Below, piece by piece: positions 33,489-44,724 of a stretch of 64,000 bases of DNA. Every line of letters starts with the position of its first letter. Position 1 is the first letter of the stretch. The notes beneath the pieces were generated by a model. The model made no database searches, had not been told where the DNA came from, and saw only the letters and a list, made by a program, of their open reading frames with translations. The DNA comes from Neoscytalidium dimidiatum (lineage: Eukaryota; Ascomycota; Dothideomycetes; Botryosphaeriales; Botryosphaeriaceae): assembly GCA_037367355.1 (NCBI GenBank), contig CM074699.1:1736001-1800000 (forward strand), given 5' to 3'. The translations under genes were made by a program, and so were the position numbers.

Positions 33489-34233
33489 TTAGATGTTGCC
33501 AATCTCGTTGACGAAGTCGTCCAGCTCCTTCTTGGTGTCGGCATACTTCTTGGCCATCTCCTCGTACTTGGCCTCCCACTGGTCCCTCTCGGCCTCGAGA
33601 GCCTGCACCTTGCGCTCGTAGTGACCTGCCCGCACGTCGGTCTGGCGAAGCCTGTAGGCAGCCTGTCAGCATTTCTGGCGGGACACGTAATGGGGTGGAA
33701 TGGCGGGTGGAACGATAACGACGTCGACAACGCGCACGCACGGGAACCAGAAACGATTGGGGGTGATGAATTTGACGTACTTCTCGTTCGTCTCGCGTAG
33801 GTTCTTGTCCGCCTCCTCAGCCTCCTCCTCGAGCAGCTGCACCCTCCGGGTCAGCGACTCGTTGTGGGAACCTGCCTGGGTGCTCTCGTCGGCGATGGCC
33901 TTGGCATCCTTCAGGCTGGCCTCAAGCTTCTCGACCTCAGCCTCCAGCAGCTGGTTCTTGTGGGTGAGAGAGGTGATTTCCTGTTCCTTGGCCAGGTTCT
34001 CCTGTTCCAGGCGCTTCTTGTCGGCGGACAGCTCCTCGACCTTAGCGGTGGCTTCGTCGGCCTCGATGCGGAGGGCATTCATGCGCTGTGCGGGAGCTTC
34101 AGTCAGCGCGATCTATCCTCAGACGACTGCGGGGGGGCTGGGTGCGGTCGGAGACAGGCGGGCGAGCTTGGGATTACTCGCGGACCCTGGAGGGGCAGAA
34201 GAGGGGCTAGCTCACCTTCTTGATGGCGTCCAT
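33489..34233 (-). CDS. Tropomyosin
   Basis: The three exons are 34233-34216, 34085-33781 and 33651-33489, encoding 161 residues, the same length as fission yeast Cdc8. The six-codon first exon gives MDAIKK and splices to RMNALRIEADEATAKVEELS. The whole protein is a continuous heptad coiled coil with A/L/E/K pattern and no proline. It ends in KKELDDFVNEIGNI. It should coat formin-nucleated actin cables in hyphal tips and the septal ring. It shares a 388-bp divergent upstream region with the securin-like gene. Confidence 0.93.
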
Positions 34234-34621
34234 GGTGAGCAGAGAAGAGTGCGAAGATATTCAGAGATGCGTCGAGGTTGCACGAGGCTTATAGAGGGTG
34301 TATGAGTACGTTGGCAGAGGGAGATGGGTGGTGGTGGAGGAGCAGCAGAAAGCAGTGCGTTGTTCGTCGCGGCGGGCGGGCGGTGAGGTGCTGCGTGCTT
34401 GAGCTGCAGGCCGGCCAGGGGGGCCACTGGGGGCTGCCAGGGGGCGCCTGCCGCTCGCTGCCCCGTTGCGCCCCGCGACCGCTCGCTCCACGCTTGTAAA
34501 CAGAGCCACCCGTCGAGATCGCAACCACCACTGCGCCGCCCTTTCGCCCGCCACCCACTCACTCCGCGCATCGCCAGCACTCCCTGTCGCCGCCTATCCG
34601 TATGAACACCCGCCTGCAAAA
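34234..34621. promoter_or_regulatory. Shared upstream region of tropomyosin and securin-like genes
   Basis: These 388 GC-rich bases lie between two divergent start codons. Both flanking products act in cell division, so co-regulation is possible but only inferred. No specific site is recognised. Confidence 0.45.
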
Positions 34622-36219
34622 ATGCTCGCCGCACACGCAGATCAGGAGAACATTGTCGCTTCGCACCACCAGGCCGCTGCTGCAAAGCCGCTTAACGCCG
34701 GTACCAGGCCATTCGGCGCAAAGACGCCTGCCAACAAGGCTCCCAAGACACCCTTCAAGGTCTCTCTCAACGACGAGAATGGCGTCATTCGTCCCGGAAA
34801 GACTGTTGCGAAAGGCACCGAAAATCAGCTGCAGCCTACCGGGAAGAAAGGCGGCAAGGCAGACAGCAATGCCTTCGTGACGCCTGCCGGTGGGTCGCTC
34901 TGCGTGGCTCAAGACGAACGCGAGCCACAGACTAACACGAGATATCAGGTCCCCGCATGCGCGCCCCGTTGGGCATGAAGACTACCAATGCCAAGGCAGC
35001 TGCCTTCGCGACTCCTGCACCGTACACAGAGCCTGGCTCTGAGAAGACGGCCGCGAAGAGCAGTGGCCCACGCCTCCGCCGCGCCAAAGTTAAGGTTCAC
35101 CAAGCATCGCCCGCCATCGAGGTTGCACAGGATGAAGAGCGTGATATTGAGTACATGCCTCCCCGCGAGATCCGTAGGTGCTCCTAAGCTACCTGTCCTG
35201 AGCCACGCACGATGTACTGATCTGCTTACCTAGCGCTCCCCGATGATCCTGAAGACTGGCCATCGGACATGCAATACCCTCAATTTGAGGGCAAGAATTT
35301 GATGCGCGGTATTTATCAAACATACTTCGATCCTGTTGACGACGACGGTGTCCATCTTTCGGACAGGCGCATTGCCGAGCACAAGGCCAAGGTCAACGCC
35401 AGGTACGAGGCTATGCTTCAGAAGAACCTCGAGGAAACCTTCGGTCCACTGACCGACGAGGAACGTGAGGTCTTCGGATTTGAACCTGCTCCAAAACCCG
35501 CGCAGAAAGCTCAGATGACGTCGGCTAGGCCGGTCAGTGTCGTCGGTAGTTCCAAGCCTGCAGCGACTTCTCGCAGGCCTCTCAGCGCAGCGGCTACGTC
35601 TAAGCCATCTGCTCTAACGTCGCGCAATGCTGCATCTGCGCTCTCCAACGCTGGCAACACCACCGCTTCCATGCGGGCAAATGTGCGCTCTCGCTCCGCA
35701 CTCTCCACCACTGCGCCTCCTCCCGTTGCGCAGCCACGGAAGAAATCCACTATTACCCCCACAGCTTCTAACCCATCTGATATGAGGCACCAGGCAGCAA
35801 CTGCTGCATCGCGTACCACTCTGGGCTATGGTAAAGGCCGTATGGTTGGGACGTCCGTCCGGAAACCACTAGGGCTCTCCACAGGCAACCAACAGCGCTC
35901 TGTTAGCCAGCCATCTCACATTCATTCACGTAGCGCCAGCAGTGCTAGCTCACGTCCTGCGGCACCTGTGCGCTCTCGCTCGGCCTGGAGCCGCCACGAC
36001 TCAAATATGACGCTCGTCGGCTCCCAATCCGACGCCCCGTCCCAGGATGAGAATGACGATCCGGAGTTGGAGATGATTCGCGAGATGGCGCTCCGTAACC
36101 TTCGTCTAGACGATGGTCTAGATGGCGATGACTGGTTCAGCCAGGCTCAAGCTGGCGTGTCCACCTTCGATATTGGAGACGAGATCGATGACTTCCAATT
36201 TACTATTCCCGAGATATAA
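34622..36219 (+). CDS. Securin-like protein (Cut2/Pds1 type)
   Basis: The three exons are 34622-34889, 34949-35173 and 35234-36219, encoding 492 residues. Donors are GTGGGT, GTAGGT; acceptors ATCAG, CCTAG. It is basic and disordered at the N-terminus, with RPFGAKTPANKAPKTPFKV and PLGMKTTNAKAAAFATPAP. The key motif is ERDIEYMPPREIPLPDDPED (about residues 147-166), which looks like the DIEYMPPP segment that fungal securins use to block separase. RxxLx-type D-box candidates (RPLSAA) occur in the S/R/A-rich middle part and a QEN sequence replaces a canonical KEN near the start. The acidic end (DDWFSQ...FQFTIPEI) may also contact separase. Securin holds separase inactive until anaphase. Identification rests mainly on one short motif plus layout. 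Confidence 0.6.
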
Positions 36220-37736
36220 GTGACCATAGTCGCTTGTTCTATGACTGATGATCCGTGCGAAAGAGCTGGAGGAGAAGCTGAATAAGCTTTGGAGACTCCC
36301 GTTTGACTAGTCTCTTGTCTGCCTCACCTTTGCGCCCGAACTTTCCTTCCTTATTTTTTTTTGTTCCTTTTGTCATTGAGAGGTTGTTTTACGATTACGC
36401 AACATTGGCATATGGAAAACCGGGAATACCCCCCGTCAAGTCAGCACTATGCTGAACTGAAGTTTGGCTTCTCAGCTTCGCTGAAGAGGTTTGATATTGC
36501 TTGCCTGGATATGCAATTCGGCATTCAACTTGGATTACGGAACAAGAACTTGTTCATCTCGAATAAATACCATGCTTTGCTGTGGTCGTTCGTCCATCTG
36601 ATAAATTGTCTGCCCGTGATTTGGTGTATGATGCTTGCTGGGTGTCAACCAAACACTTGTGGTGCAAAGTATAGTTCTGAGTCTTCTGTAGACCACCATT
36701 AACCCAGGACTTGTTCCAGAAAAAAAGTCAATTTCCACTTCAAAATTCCCATACATGGCTTACCAATCGATAGAATTCGTATTCCTCACTCCCCTGTCTT
36801 GGAGAGGGAAAAGGCCATAACCTTTTTAACTTTACTAAAACCTCGCCTTATCGCCTGCAATGTATGCACTCGGATTAACAATGATGATGGAAGCAGAAAG
36901 ATAGTAGTAATCATTGAGCGCCGTCTTCGCATTCCAACTATTCACTTTCCGGTCCCTCAGATGCTACAAAGTCCTACCAAAAACTCCCCGTCTCAACCGC
37001 TTGCAGCCCAGAGACAGCAGCACTCTTCTTTGTTTATCAGCAATAATGATACGACTTTTTGGCATATCCTACCAAAAGAGGGAAAAAAAAAAAGGAAAAA
37101 CACCCACAGGGTTTCACTTTGTGTTCAAAAATTTTTTTGGTGCAACTTCGCCCATACCCAATCCGACGCACAAAAGCCCGGTCTTACTCGCTTGCTCTCC
37201 TAGAAATCCCGTCGCATAGATAGTCCAAAAAAAGAAATATCGGAAAAGGAAAGATACACAAAAAGGTGAATAGAGAGGCGCAGAGTTGTAAAAGAAAAGG
37301 AAGTCAAGTTTTCAGCCCATTGTTCGTCGCAAAGGCTACTCTCATGTGAGACATAAGGAGAGTAGTTGTCAAACACAAGACGAAGCATGTCAAACAAAAA
37401 AAAATAACTCCGTACCCGGTGCCAGTCGCCATGCTTGTTGAAACATTAAAGCCAAGATGAACAATGGAATAAAAGTGAGAGGATTGTGAAAGTGAACTTA
37501 GTTTGTGTTTTTTGATGGCCGCAAAGATTGACCTGATTCCTTACGAGTACGTATGTACCGTTGCTTCCAAGTAGCTCCTCTGAAGGATTCATTATTTGCG
37601 AACATTACCTGGAAGTCCAATCACGTAGTTTTTTTTTTTTCCTCCCTTGGACTTGAAGAGCATACCGTGTCGATTCAATTACGAAATCGACAGAAGAAGC
37701 CTCGTAAGAAACGACGACGATGTTCTCGTGCCATCG
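36220..37736. other. Intergenic region of 1.5 kb, convergent 3' flanks
   Basis: The stretch lies between the ends of two converging genes. It is less GC-rich, with several poly(A)/poly(T) tracts near 36352-36362, 37082-37092 and 37629-37640. Short frames show no family resemblance. Confidence 0.55.
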
Positions 37737-38852
37737 TCATTCGTCGACTGCATATAGATTTTGGTTCAGTATTTTGTTCATGGTGAACATGTGAACACGG
37801 TCCTGTTTGAAGACCGCACGCATGGCCTCGTCGCATCGGATTTGACGTTTATCGGTCGGGTCTTGGAGATCCCTTTCTTTAACGTACTCCCAGATCTTCT
37901 TGACGCACTGGGGGCGGGAGAGCTGTGTTTCGCCCAAAAGCTCTGATAGGGGCGCGGAGAGTATCATGGGTTTCTGAAAAATTGCGAGTTAGCAGACCAC
38001 GGTGCTCGTCCAGTTTACAGCATTAAGGGGAAAATGCAGGAAACCTACGTGAAAGCCCCCATTCCGCTTCACCTCTTTCTTGGACTCGCTGCCACTGCCA
38101 AGTTCACTATCATCGTCCGAGTTGACCTTGGTCTTGCTCTTCTTCTTGCGAGACTCTCCCTTCTTCTTTATGGGCGCTTTCCGCCTCGAAGCACCGCCGC
38201 CGCGGGTCGATCGGGCACGACCATTCTCCTCGGCCTGTAATCTGGCTGCAAATGCGGCATCATCTTCAACGGATGTACTCTTTTTATGCTTCTTCTTGGG
38301 AGGCGTGGATGCGACATCTGAGAGCTCAGACTCTTCGGCGTCTTCGTCGGGTTCTACCCTCTTCTTGGATGATGAGGGGGTGGAGGTGCCGGAGCCATTA
38401 TGCTTGGAGGAGCCGTTGGTCGCCGGAGCGGCGGCGGTGGGAGCGGGGTCGATCGTGCCGATGGCGGCGCCATCTCCAACGCCGTTGCGCTCTGCAGTGA
38501 CTTTGTCGAAGCGCGCCAAGATGAGTTCAGTGATGGCGTCCTATGAACACAAGGGTGTCAGCACAGACAAGTCCAGGCGAGTGGGAGGGGTAGCGGCAAG
38601 CATTGTGGAGAAGTCACCGGATGCAGCTACAAGCTCACCTTCTCGGGGGTTATGTCATGGTCAACACGCGCTTGGAGGCCCTTGCGGATCCGCTTGGCGG
38701 AGACGGTGTTCAGGTCACTGTGGGCGAGGATATCATCGATGATGACGGTGTAGGATGCTTGAACCTCGGGAGCGACTAGATAGGCAGAACATGGTATGAG
38801 CGGACTAGGTCCGAGGCGATCAATTGGGGGTGAGGGAGCACATACGAGGCAT
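37737..38852 (-). CDS. DEK_C and SWIB/MDM2 domain chromatin protein
   Basis: The four exons are 38852-38846, 38775-38639, 38540-38049 and 37973-37737, encoding 290 residues. The first exon is only 7 nt (M, P and one base) and splices by GTATGT to give MPLAPEVQASYTVIIDDIL. Residues about 5-60 are a DEK_C-like helical domain (ILAHSDLNTVSAKRIRKGLQ...DITPEKDAITELI). A basic, S/K-rich linker with PPKKKHKKS follows. Residues about 210-290 are the SWIB/MDM2 fold: KPMILSAPLSELLGE, CVKKIWEYVKERDLQDP and MFTMNKILNQNLY. This layout matches yeast Uaf30 and Tri1. It probably acts in RNA polymerase I transcription or chromatin. The split first codons make the start dependent on the tiny exon. Confidence 0.85.
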
Positions 38853-39782
38853 GATTGCGGGGGGGCTGGCGGGAGCTCGCAAGCGGGAAGTGAGGCCGTG
38901 GCGTACGAGGAGGTGCGGGCGGTCTCGAGCTGGGCGACAGCTGCGCGGAGGTTTTGCGATGGTGCTCAGAGGCAACGCGCTCCTCTCACAGCGCTCGGGG
39001 ACGGCAGAGCGCGGCGCTTCCCTCTCAGCGAATGGCGCGTCGGATTGGGCGGCGCTGGCGCAGTGCTGGGGGGCTGGGCGGAGTCACGGCGGGCACAGCA
39101 GCTACGGGCGGAGCGGTGGGCGCGGAGCTGGGGCGGGTACGCTTCGGACGTCACACAGGCGGGCGTGCGCTGCGGGATCGTGGTGGATGTGCGGGCGGAC
39201 TGGAGCTGTCGATGTCGATCCGGAAGAGGGAATCGTGATGCTGGCGGATGACTAAGCGTGGCCCTGAGACAGCGTGTTCCGCGGCGCTGGACAGCTGGAC
39301 ACCTGGACACCTGGACAGTCCTCAGTCAAGTCTTCCCGCGCTGCTACCAGCACTGGTACCGCCTGTTTAGCCGTCTCATGTGACAAAAGACACTTGTCTC
39401 ACATCGCGGCTCCGCTCCGCCATCACGCGCTCTGTTCCTGCAGCCTGCACTGTCCGTATCAAGCCACTTCCGGATGCTCGCAGCGGCCCTCACCAGCGCG
39501 AATGTAACCGTGTTGTATCCGTCCGCACCATCGCCGCGCCAGGCCCCTCAACATCCTTTCACCAGCCCGGGAAATATGATTTCACGGCCCATGCAGAGGA
39601 TGTAGAAGTGCATTGATGCTGTCAGGAACGTCAACCAAACGGCTTGCTCTGCCGTCACTTGCATCCATGCCCTTAGCCGCCCGTCAAAGAAAGCTTAATG
39701 CAACCCGCTAGAACATATGCCAAAAGACTCCTCACGCTATGCAACCCATGATGCTTCCCGTAATGTGTGCCCTTCTCGTGAT
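38853..39782. other. Intergenic region upstream of the SWIB gene
   Basis: About 930 GC-rich bases hold the SWIB-gene promoter and the 3' flank of recyclin-1. Plus-strand frames at 38796-39255 have skewed R/G/A composition and are judged spurious. Confidence 0.5.
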
Positions 39783-42602
39783 TCACATGGCAACGCACCC
39801 AATGCCATACATGGCCCGTTCTACGTCCCTCTTCACCATGAACCAGTCTGCTCTGCGCTCCGCGAACTCGTATACTTCTTCCGTCCGGAATATGCCATGG
39901 TACCGGTCTCCGTCCGCAATCACCGTAGCGATCTCTTTCGCATCGTTTGCTGATATCAAGTATATCTGAGAAAGTTCCCGAAGCGCACTGAAGTACTGCG
40001 TTAAAGACTTGTTCTTGAGCGTCAAGATGTACGAGTGGTACGCATTCGTGTCACTGTAAAGCGTCAGCACCCTGCATGTGCAGAACCACCACCACAGCTT
40101 ACCTAATCAGCTTGACAGCGCCGTCGACACTGATGCGCTGACGCTTGATGTGCTTGCAAAGTGCCGTGAAGAGACGCAAGCCGACCTCCTGATTGAACAC
40201 GTCCAACATAGTCTTGTCCGTGCTCCCAACAAGCATATTGATATGAGAGGATACTAGTTCGATAATTCTTCGGGCAGTGACGCTTGGCCCGACATCCGAC
40301 ATCTGTGCTGCAGCCTCAAGCGCTGTGCCGGCGCCCGGGTTGAAGTCCTTGGGATCTTGGGTGGTCGCACACAGGTACTCCACTTCATCCATCAGCACGT
40401 CGATACCTTTGTTCAATCCGGCGGCAACCCTCTCGTCAAGCATTTGCTCGAACCGCTTCTTTTCCTTCGCCGCTGGGCTAAGGAAATCGTCGTTCTCCAC
40501 AAGCCGCGTCGCGACCAGCTCCTGCGCATAGAAGACATCGACCATCTGCTGTATCAGGTCTCCCACGTTCACCAGCTCCAAGAAGGTCACAAGTGGTTGG
40601 ACTCCCGGTTGATCGTGCTCACTGACCTCGCGCGGGTTGTATTTGGACAAGTGATCGATAGCCTTGTCAAAGCCAACCTTAATGTGGCCCGATCCGAGGA
40701 TTTGCAACAGAGCAACAAAGATCGTCTCGCATTGCTCCTTAGCCTCGGCCCCCGATTGACCACCCATGCGCACCATTATAGCCACACGCTCGAGACTTGC
40801 TTTTGCGAGATGTACAAGGTTCAACGCCACTTCTATGCTGAAGAGTGACTTGATACCTTCAAGACGAGAATTCATGATAGCAGTTTTTGCCGCAAGCTCC
40901 GATGTGGGCGCCATGGATCCGGGACGCGGGCTGCCAGAACGCTCGATCGGAACGGGCGTAGATGATCTTGACTGGGTCTTGATGCTGTCTTTATCTCCGT
41001 TCATCGAAGATTGGTCTGCTGGTTTGCTCGAGGCGAATGGCATGACGTTGACAGGCATCATGATGACCTTTTTGAATGAGGTCAGAAAATCTCTCTTCGC
41101 TACTTGTCGGTTGACATTCGCCATGAAGAACGATTCTGTCGATGCTTCTTGATCTTGCAGTCTCTTCTCCCAGGCTTCCACATCTGCATTAGCTTTATCT
41201 CTGAAGAAATCGAGTTCATCTTGTAAGTATAGATCAATGTGTTGTTCGAAACATCTCGACACAACGCGATGAGCGTCCTCCTTGAACGTTGCCTCTGAAG
41301 TTTTAGAGGGCTTCAGTGAAGCCTCGAATCGCAAAGCTTGCTCAAAAAGCCCAGACACGGCCTTGAGGTATGACTCGATGTTTCGTTCGTGTGCTTCGTC
41401 CAGAAGTGGGTTGATATATTCCGAAACCACATCCTCTCCTATCCTCTCCAAGAAAGGGATCATAACTTCGACAGAAGAAGGAAAGACCCTGTCAATAACG
41501 GAGGCCTGTTCATTGAGTGCTACTGCGAGGTTCTGGAAAAAAGCTTGAGAGGGTTTAAGTGATATGTTGTCAGCCGACAGGCCGCCGTCCAGACAATCTA
41601 GTGGATCTCCAAGTCTTTCTTTGTGAAGCATGAGAGGATGGTTGTGAATGAAGCTGTCGATGGCTGCGGCGCCACCATTGAGGGTAACTAGGACCTGAGC
41701 ATATTTCTTCATCCTTCCTTCAATATCCTGTGCATCGTAGCCCTGTTCAAATTCCCGCAGCGCCGCGTTTTCAAAAAGGCCCATCATAGTGTCCAGTCTC
41801 TCCTCTCTCTGCATCCATCCTTGGGCGCAGTCCGTCCGTGCGAATATCTTAATTTGCGAAAGCATCTTCGCTTGTTGTTCAGGATCTCTGTAGACGCGAA
41901 AGAGCACTGGATCCATATGGCTCCTCGATCTGGCCAGATCAAAGTAATAAGGTGCCAAAGCTCCATATACCTTCCCAAATTCCTGGCGCGCAAAGCCTCG
42001 TATAGAGCGGACATTTGATATGACGTTTAGCGCGAATTCTGGATCGCGGTAGTTCATATTGGATGCCTCGACGGAACTGAATCCGCTATCCATGGTGCCT
42101 TGCCGTGGGCGAACGGGCAGCTCGTGCGAATTCCTGAGCTTTTCCTCCTCTATTCCAGCGTCGAACAAGGTACTTCCGCCGCCGCCAGCTAGCCCATTGA
42201 CGCTGCCGTTGATCATGGCGCCGGTCCGCAAAGCTTCTTCCGCTTCCCTGGACCGCTGGGCCTCTAGCTTCCTCTTCATCGCATCTTCGAACCTTTTCCT
42301 CGCCTCCTGATCATTCCAGCAGCCCATGCTCTTGAGGCGTTGTATCCAGCGGGTATCATCGTAAACCATTTCTCGCATGCGTTTCGAGGTACGGGCAAAG
42401 CGGATCATGTCGGGCACCGGCAAGTAATCCAGGATCGTGGCAATAAGTTCTGGAACATGTCAGAAGAAGCATACAGGCATGGCGATCAAGCCATACCTGC
42501 TGGCAGCACTGGCTTGGAGTTGATCATCTGCGTCGCACGCAGCGATGATAGGACGTCCTGGCGGGACGCGCCCACCACGGACTGTCGCGTGAAAGAGGAC
42601 AT
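39783..42602 (-). CDS. RCY1: Recyclin-1 F-box/Sec10-like protein
   Basis: The three exons are 42602-42497, 42449-40103 and 40053-39783, encoding 907 residues. The first two exons join MINSKPVLPA to ELIATILDYLPVPDMI, which completes an F-box (about residues 27-72, ending TRWIQRLKSMG). A linker with low complexity follows, then a long helical region like the exocyst subunit Sec10 (from about residue 170 to the end), including FFQNLAVALNEQASVIDRVF and ELVNVGDLIQQMVDVFYAQE. Rcy1 forms a Skp1 complex and acts in endosome-to-Golgi recycling and polarised growth. A serine/proline-rich insertion (about 510-555) interrupts the Sec10-like part. Length is close to that of other filamentous fungal homologues as far as I recall. 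Confidence 0.9.
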
Positions 42603-43289
42603 GTTCGTAAGTCGTGAAAACTCTCCGGAAATTCAGGTCATAACTCGTAGAACGGTGAGCGGCGATTCCGGACTGGTGGTTGAGGAGCTGTACCCAAGGG
42701 GTGGCAGTCGTTGGTTCGTATGAGGTTACGGAAGTGTGAGGGGAGCTGGCTACTGTCTGGGGCCAGGGCCGAAGCCCCCCGCTGGGGAGCAGTGACGCCA
42801 CCGACCAATGAAAACGCCGTGCGCAAGCTACGGAACTTGGCCATGGTAAATAAAATGCTCCAATACGATTCCTGAAAAACCACGATGTCAGGCGCGACCG
42901 GCCGGCAGAAACGCTGCAGAAGTACAGTTGAGCCGTGAGCTTGTACGACTCGTGTCGCCAGCAAGGGTCCAGGCCATTCACACGCAGATCTGGATAACTT
43001 CCCAAGAGAAGACACCAAGGAAGTAGAATAACTCATATAGATGTGCGCTAATCGACCGCACTGTTTATCGTACAAATGCTTTCGAGTCTCCGACCCCAAA
43101 CCCGAGCGAAGCCGCCGTGTGTGGGGTGCTCAATCACCGCACTGCCTACGCTCACCCGGAACGCATTATTTCCAGGCGCCATTTGGAGCGACCCAATCCG
43201 ATTTCTGGACCAGCAAGTCTTGAATCGTCTTTCCGGCATTGGCAACTAGGCTCATGCTGCCAGTACTCTCTCCATCCAAATATGTTTCC
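42603..43289. other. Intergenic region, recyclin-1 to bL34m
   Basis: About 690 bases hold the recyclin-1 promoter and the 3' flank of MRPL34. Overlapping minus-strand frames up to 181 codons lack protein-like features. Confidence 0.5.
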
Positions 43290-43752
43290 CTAGTGACTTA
43301 AAGTGCTCCTTCCCTTTGCCTTCCTCCTCTTCAGCGTGGCCCTTCCCTTCCTTGAGCGTATCCTACTGAGAAAGCCGTGACGCCTTTTGCGGACCAAATT
43401 TGTGGGTTTGTAAGTGTCTCTCGGGCCATTGCGGACTTGAATGCTCTGCAGGGCCGGGTGGTCTGATGCCTTTGGAAGCACGTCGGGAGTGTCTGGTGTA
43501 GCAGTTGCGGATGAGGTCGGGGCCGGCTGTGCAATCGCGGCGATTCTTGGAGAAGACAACTGAGGGCGCTTGAGTGAGAGAACGGAGATGGCACGGGACC
43601 TGCTTAACAGTCAGCGACCATTCAATTCTAATACGTATGTCCGAATGGGCCTTTTACTGCTGAAACGCAGTGGGCACGGAACACCATTTCGTGGACCAAG
43701 AGCTGACTAAAGACGGGCGCGTGATCGCCCCCAAGCAGCGGAGGCACTGCAT
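43290..43752 (-). CDS. MRPL34: Mitochondrial ribosomal protein bL34m
   Basis: The two exons are 43752-43658 and 43599-43290, encoding 134 residues. The intron has a GTAAAA donor, GCTGAC branch and GCAG acceptor; the join reads TAFQQSRAIS. The last 42 residues are the bL34 domain: [20 protein letters not shown], then [19 protein letters not shown]. The first 70 residues ([18 protein letters not shown] and on) are R/S/A-rich with few acids, fitting an import presequence. It is a component of the large mitochondrial ribosomal subunit. It starts 220 bp from the divergent gene at 43973. Confidence 0.9.
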
Positions 43753-43972
43753 CTTCGGAGCTAGGGCTTGGGCGCAGAATGCGACGGGTGTTGGCCTTTG
43801 CGGTGCAGCAGGAGACCGCAAATCAGCGTGGTCTGAATATGAAGCTCGACGAGTCGACTGCGGCGAAGGCGGTGGCAGAATTTTTCTGGGCTTCTTTCCT
43901 CACGGCCAATTTTAGTTCGCATCAGCAACATCACGATCCTCCTTATCTCTGTTTCACCCGGAATCCTTCAAA

Positions 43973-44512
43973 ATGAGCCTCAAATCATACCCGCCGCATG
44001 TGATTCTGGGCGGGAAGCCCTTGTCCATCGAGGCAGCCCAAGAGCTGGTTGCGAGCTATTTGGGAGACTCTGAATCCAATCCGCACCTCCATCCTGACGC
44101 GCTCCTCACCACCTCCGACGTCCAATTCGCACCGTCCGGCGGCTTTCAGGGAGGTGTTATTCTACACAATCTACGGCGGGTCGAAGCTGGTCTCCGTGGC
44201 GAGGTTCTCAAGCCTGAAGTTCCCGAAGTGTCCGACGATATGGTGCTGGATAGCATGATCGATGAGACTCAGAAGCGCATACAGACCGAGCAGGAGCAAC
44301 AAGAAGATGGAATGGAAATTGGTGAAATAGACCAGCGAACGAACGTGGTCGCCGACGGCGTCAATATGCCTGAGGTCGTTGTCGAGGATGACGAGAACAT
44401 CTCTAAGAAGAGCAAAGCCGACAAGGAGGCACGCAAGAAGGCGAAGAAAGAGCGCGAACGCCAGCAAAAACTTGACAAGGAGGCTAAGAGGAAACAGAAC
44501 TCCGAAGCTTAA
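43973..44512 (+). CDS. Small conserved-looking protein with lysine-rich tail, unknown
   Basis: A single exon encodes 179 residues. The N-terminal 90 residues look folded: MSLKSYPPHVILGGKPLSIE, AAQELVASYL and a GGFQGGVILHNLRRVEAGLRG segment. The middle is acidic, with IDETQKRIQTEQEQQED and VVVEDDENISKKS. The last 35 residues are a K/E/R-rich helix (KADKEARKKAKKERERQQKL), suggesting a nuclear or nucleolar location. I do not recognise a named family. It shares a 220-bp divergent upstream region with MRPL34 and converges on STE24. The ordered N-terminus, good start context (AAAATG) and sensible length argue for a real gene. Confidence 0.78.
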   Translation: MSLKSYPPHVILGGKPLSIEAAQELVASYLGDSESNPHLHPDALLTTSDVQFAPSGGFQGGVILHNLRRVEAGLRGEVLKPEVPEVSDDMVLDSMIDETQKRIQTEQEQQEDGMEIGEIDQRTNVVADGVNMPEVVVEDDENISKKSKADKEARKKAKKERERQQKLDKEAKRKQNSEA

Positions 44513-44724
44513 CTGAGTGCTCTCCTGCCTGAGCAAGAAAGGCATTATGTTGGGCATACATATCACAGGCATTATGCGTTAAGAGGGAGAGCATTACAAT
44601 GTGCTATTCATGCGGATGCACTTTGAAGACACGCCCAATTCCGTTCATCTACGTCCTGTCAAATCGAACGCCGGTGTATGCACTGTTCTCAACACGGTCA
44701 TATCCAGGGTTTTGTTACCAAATT

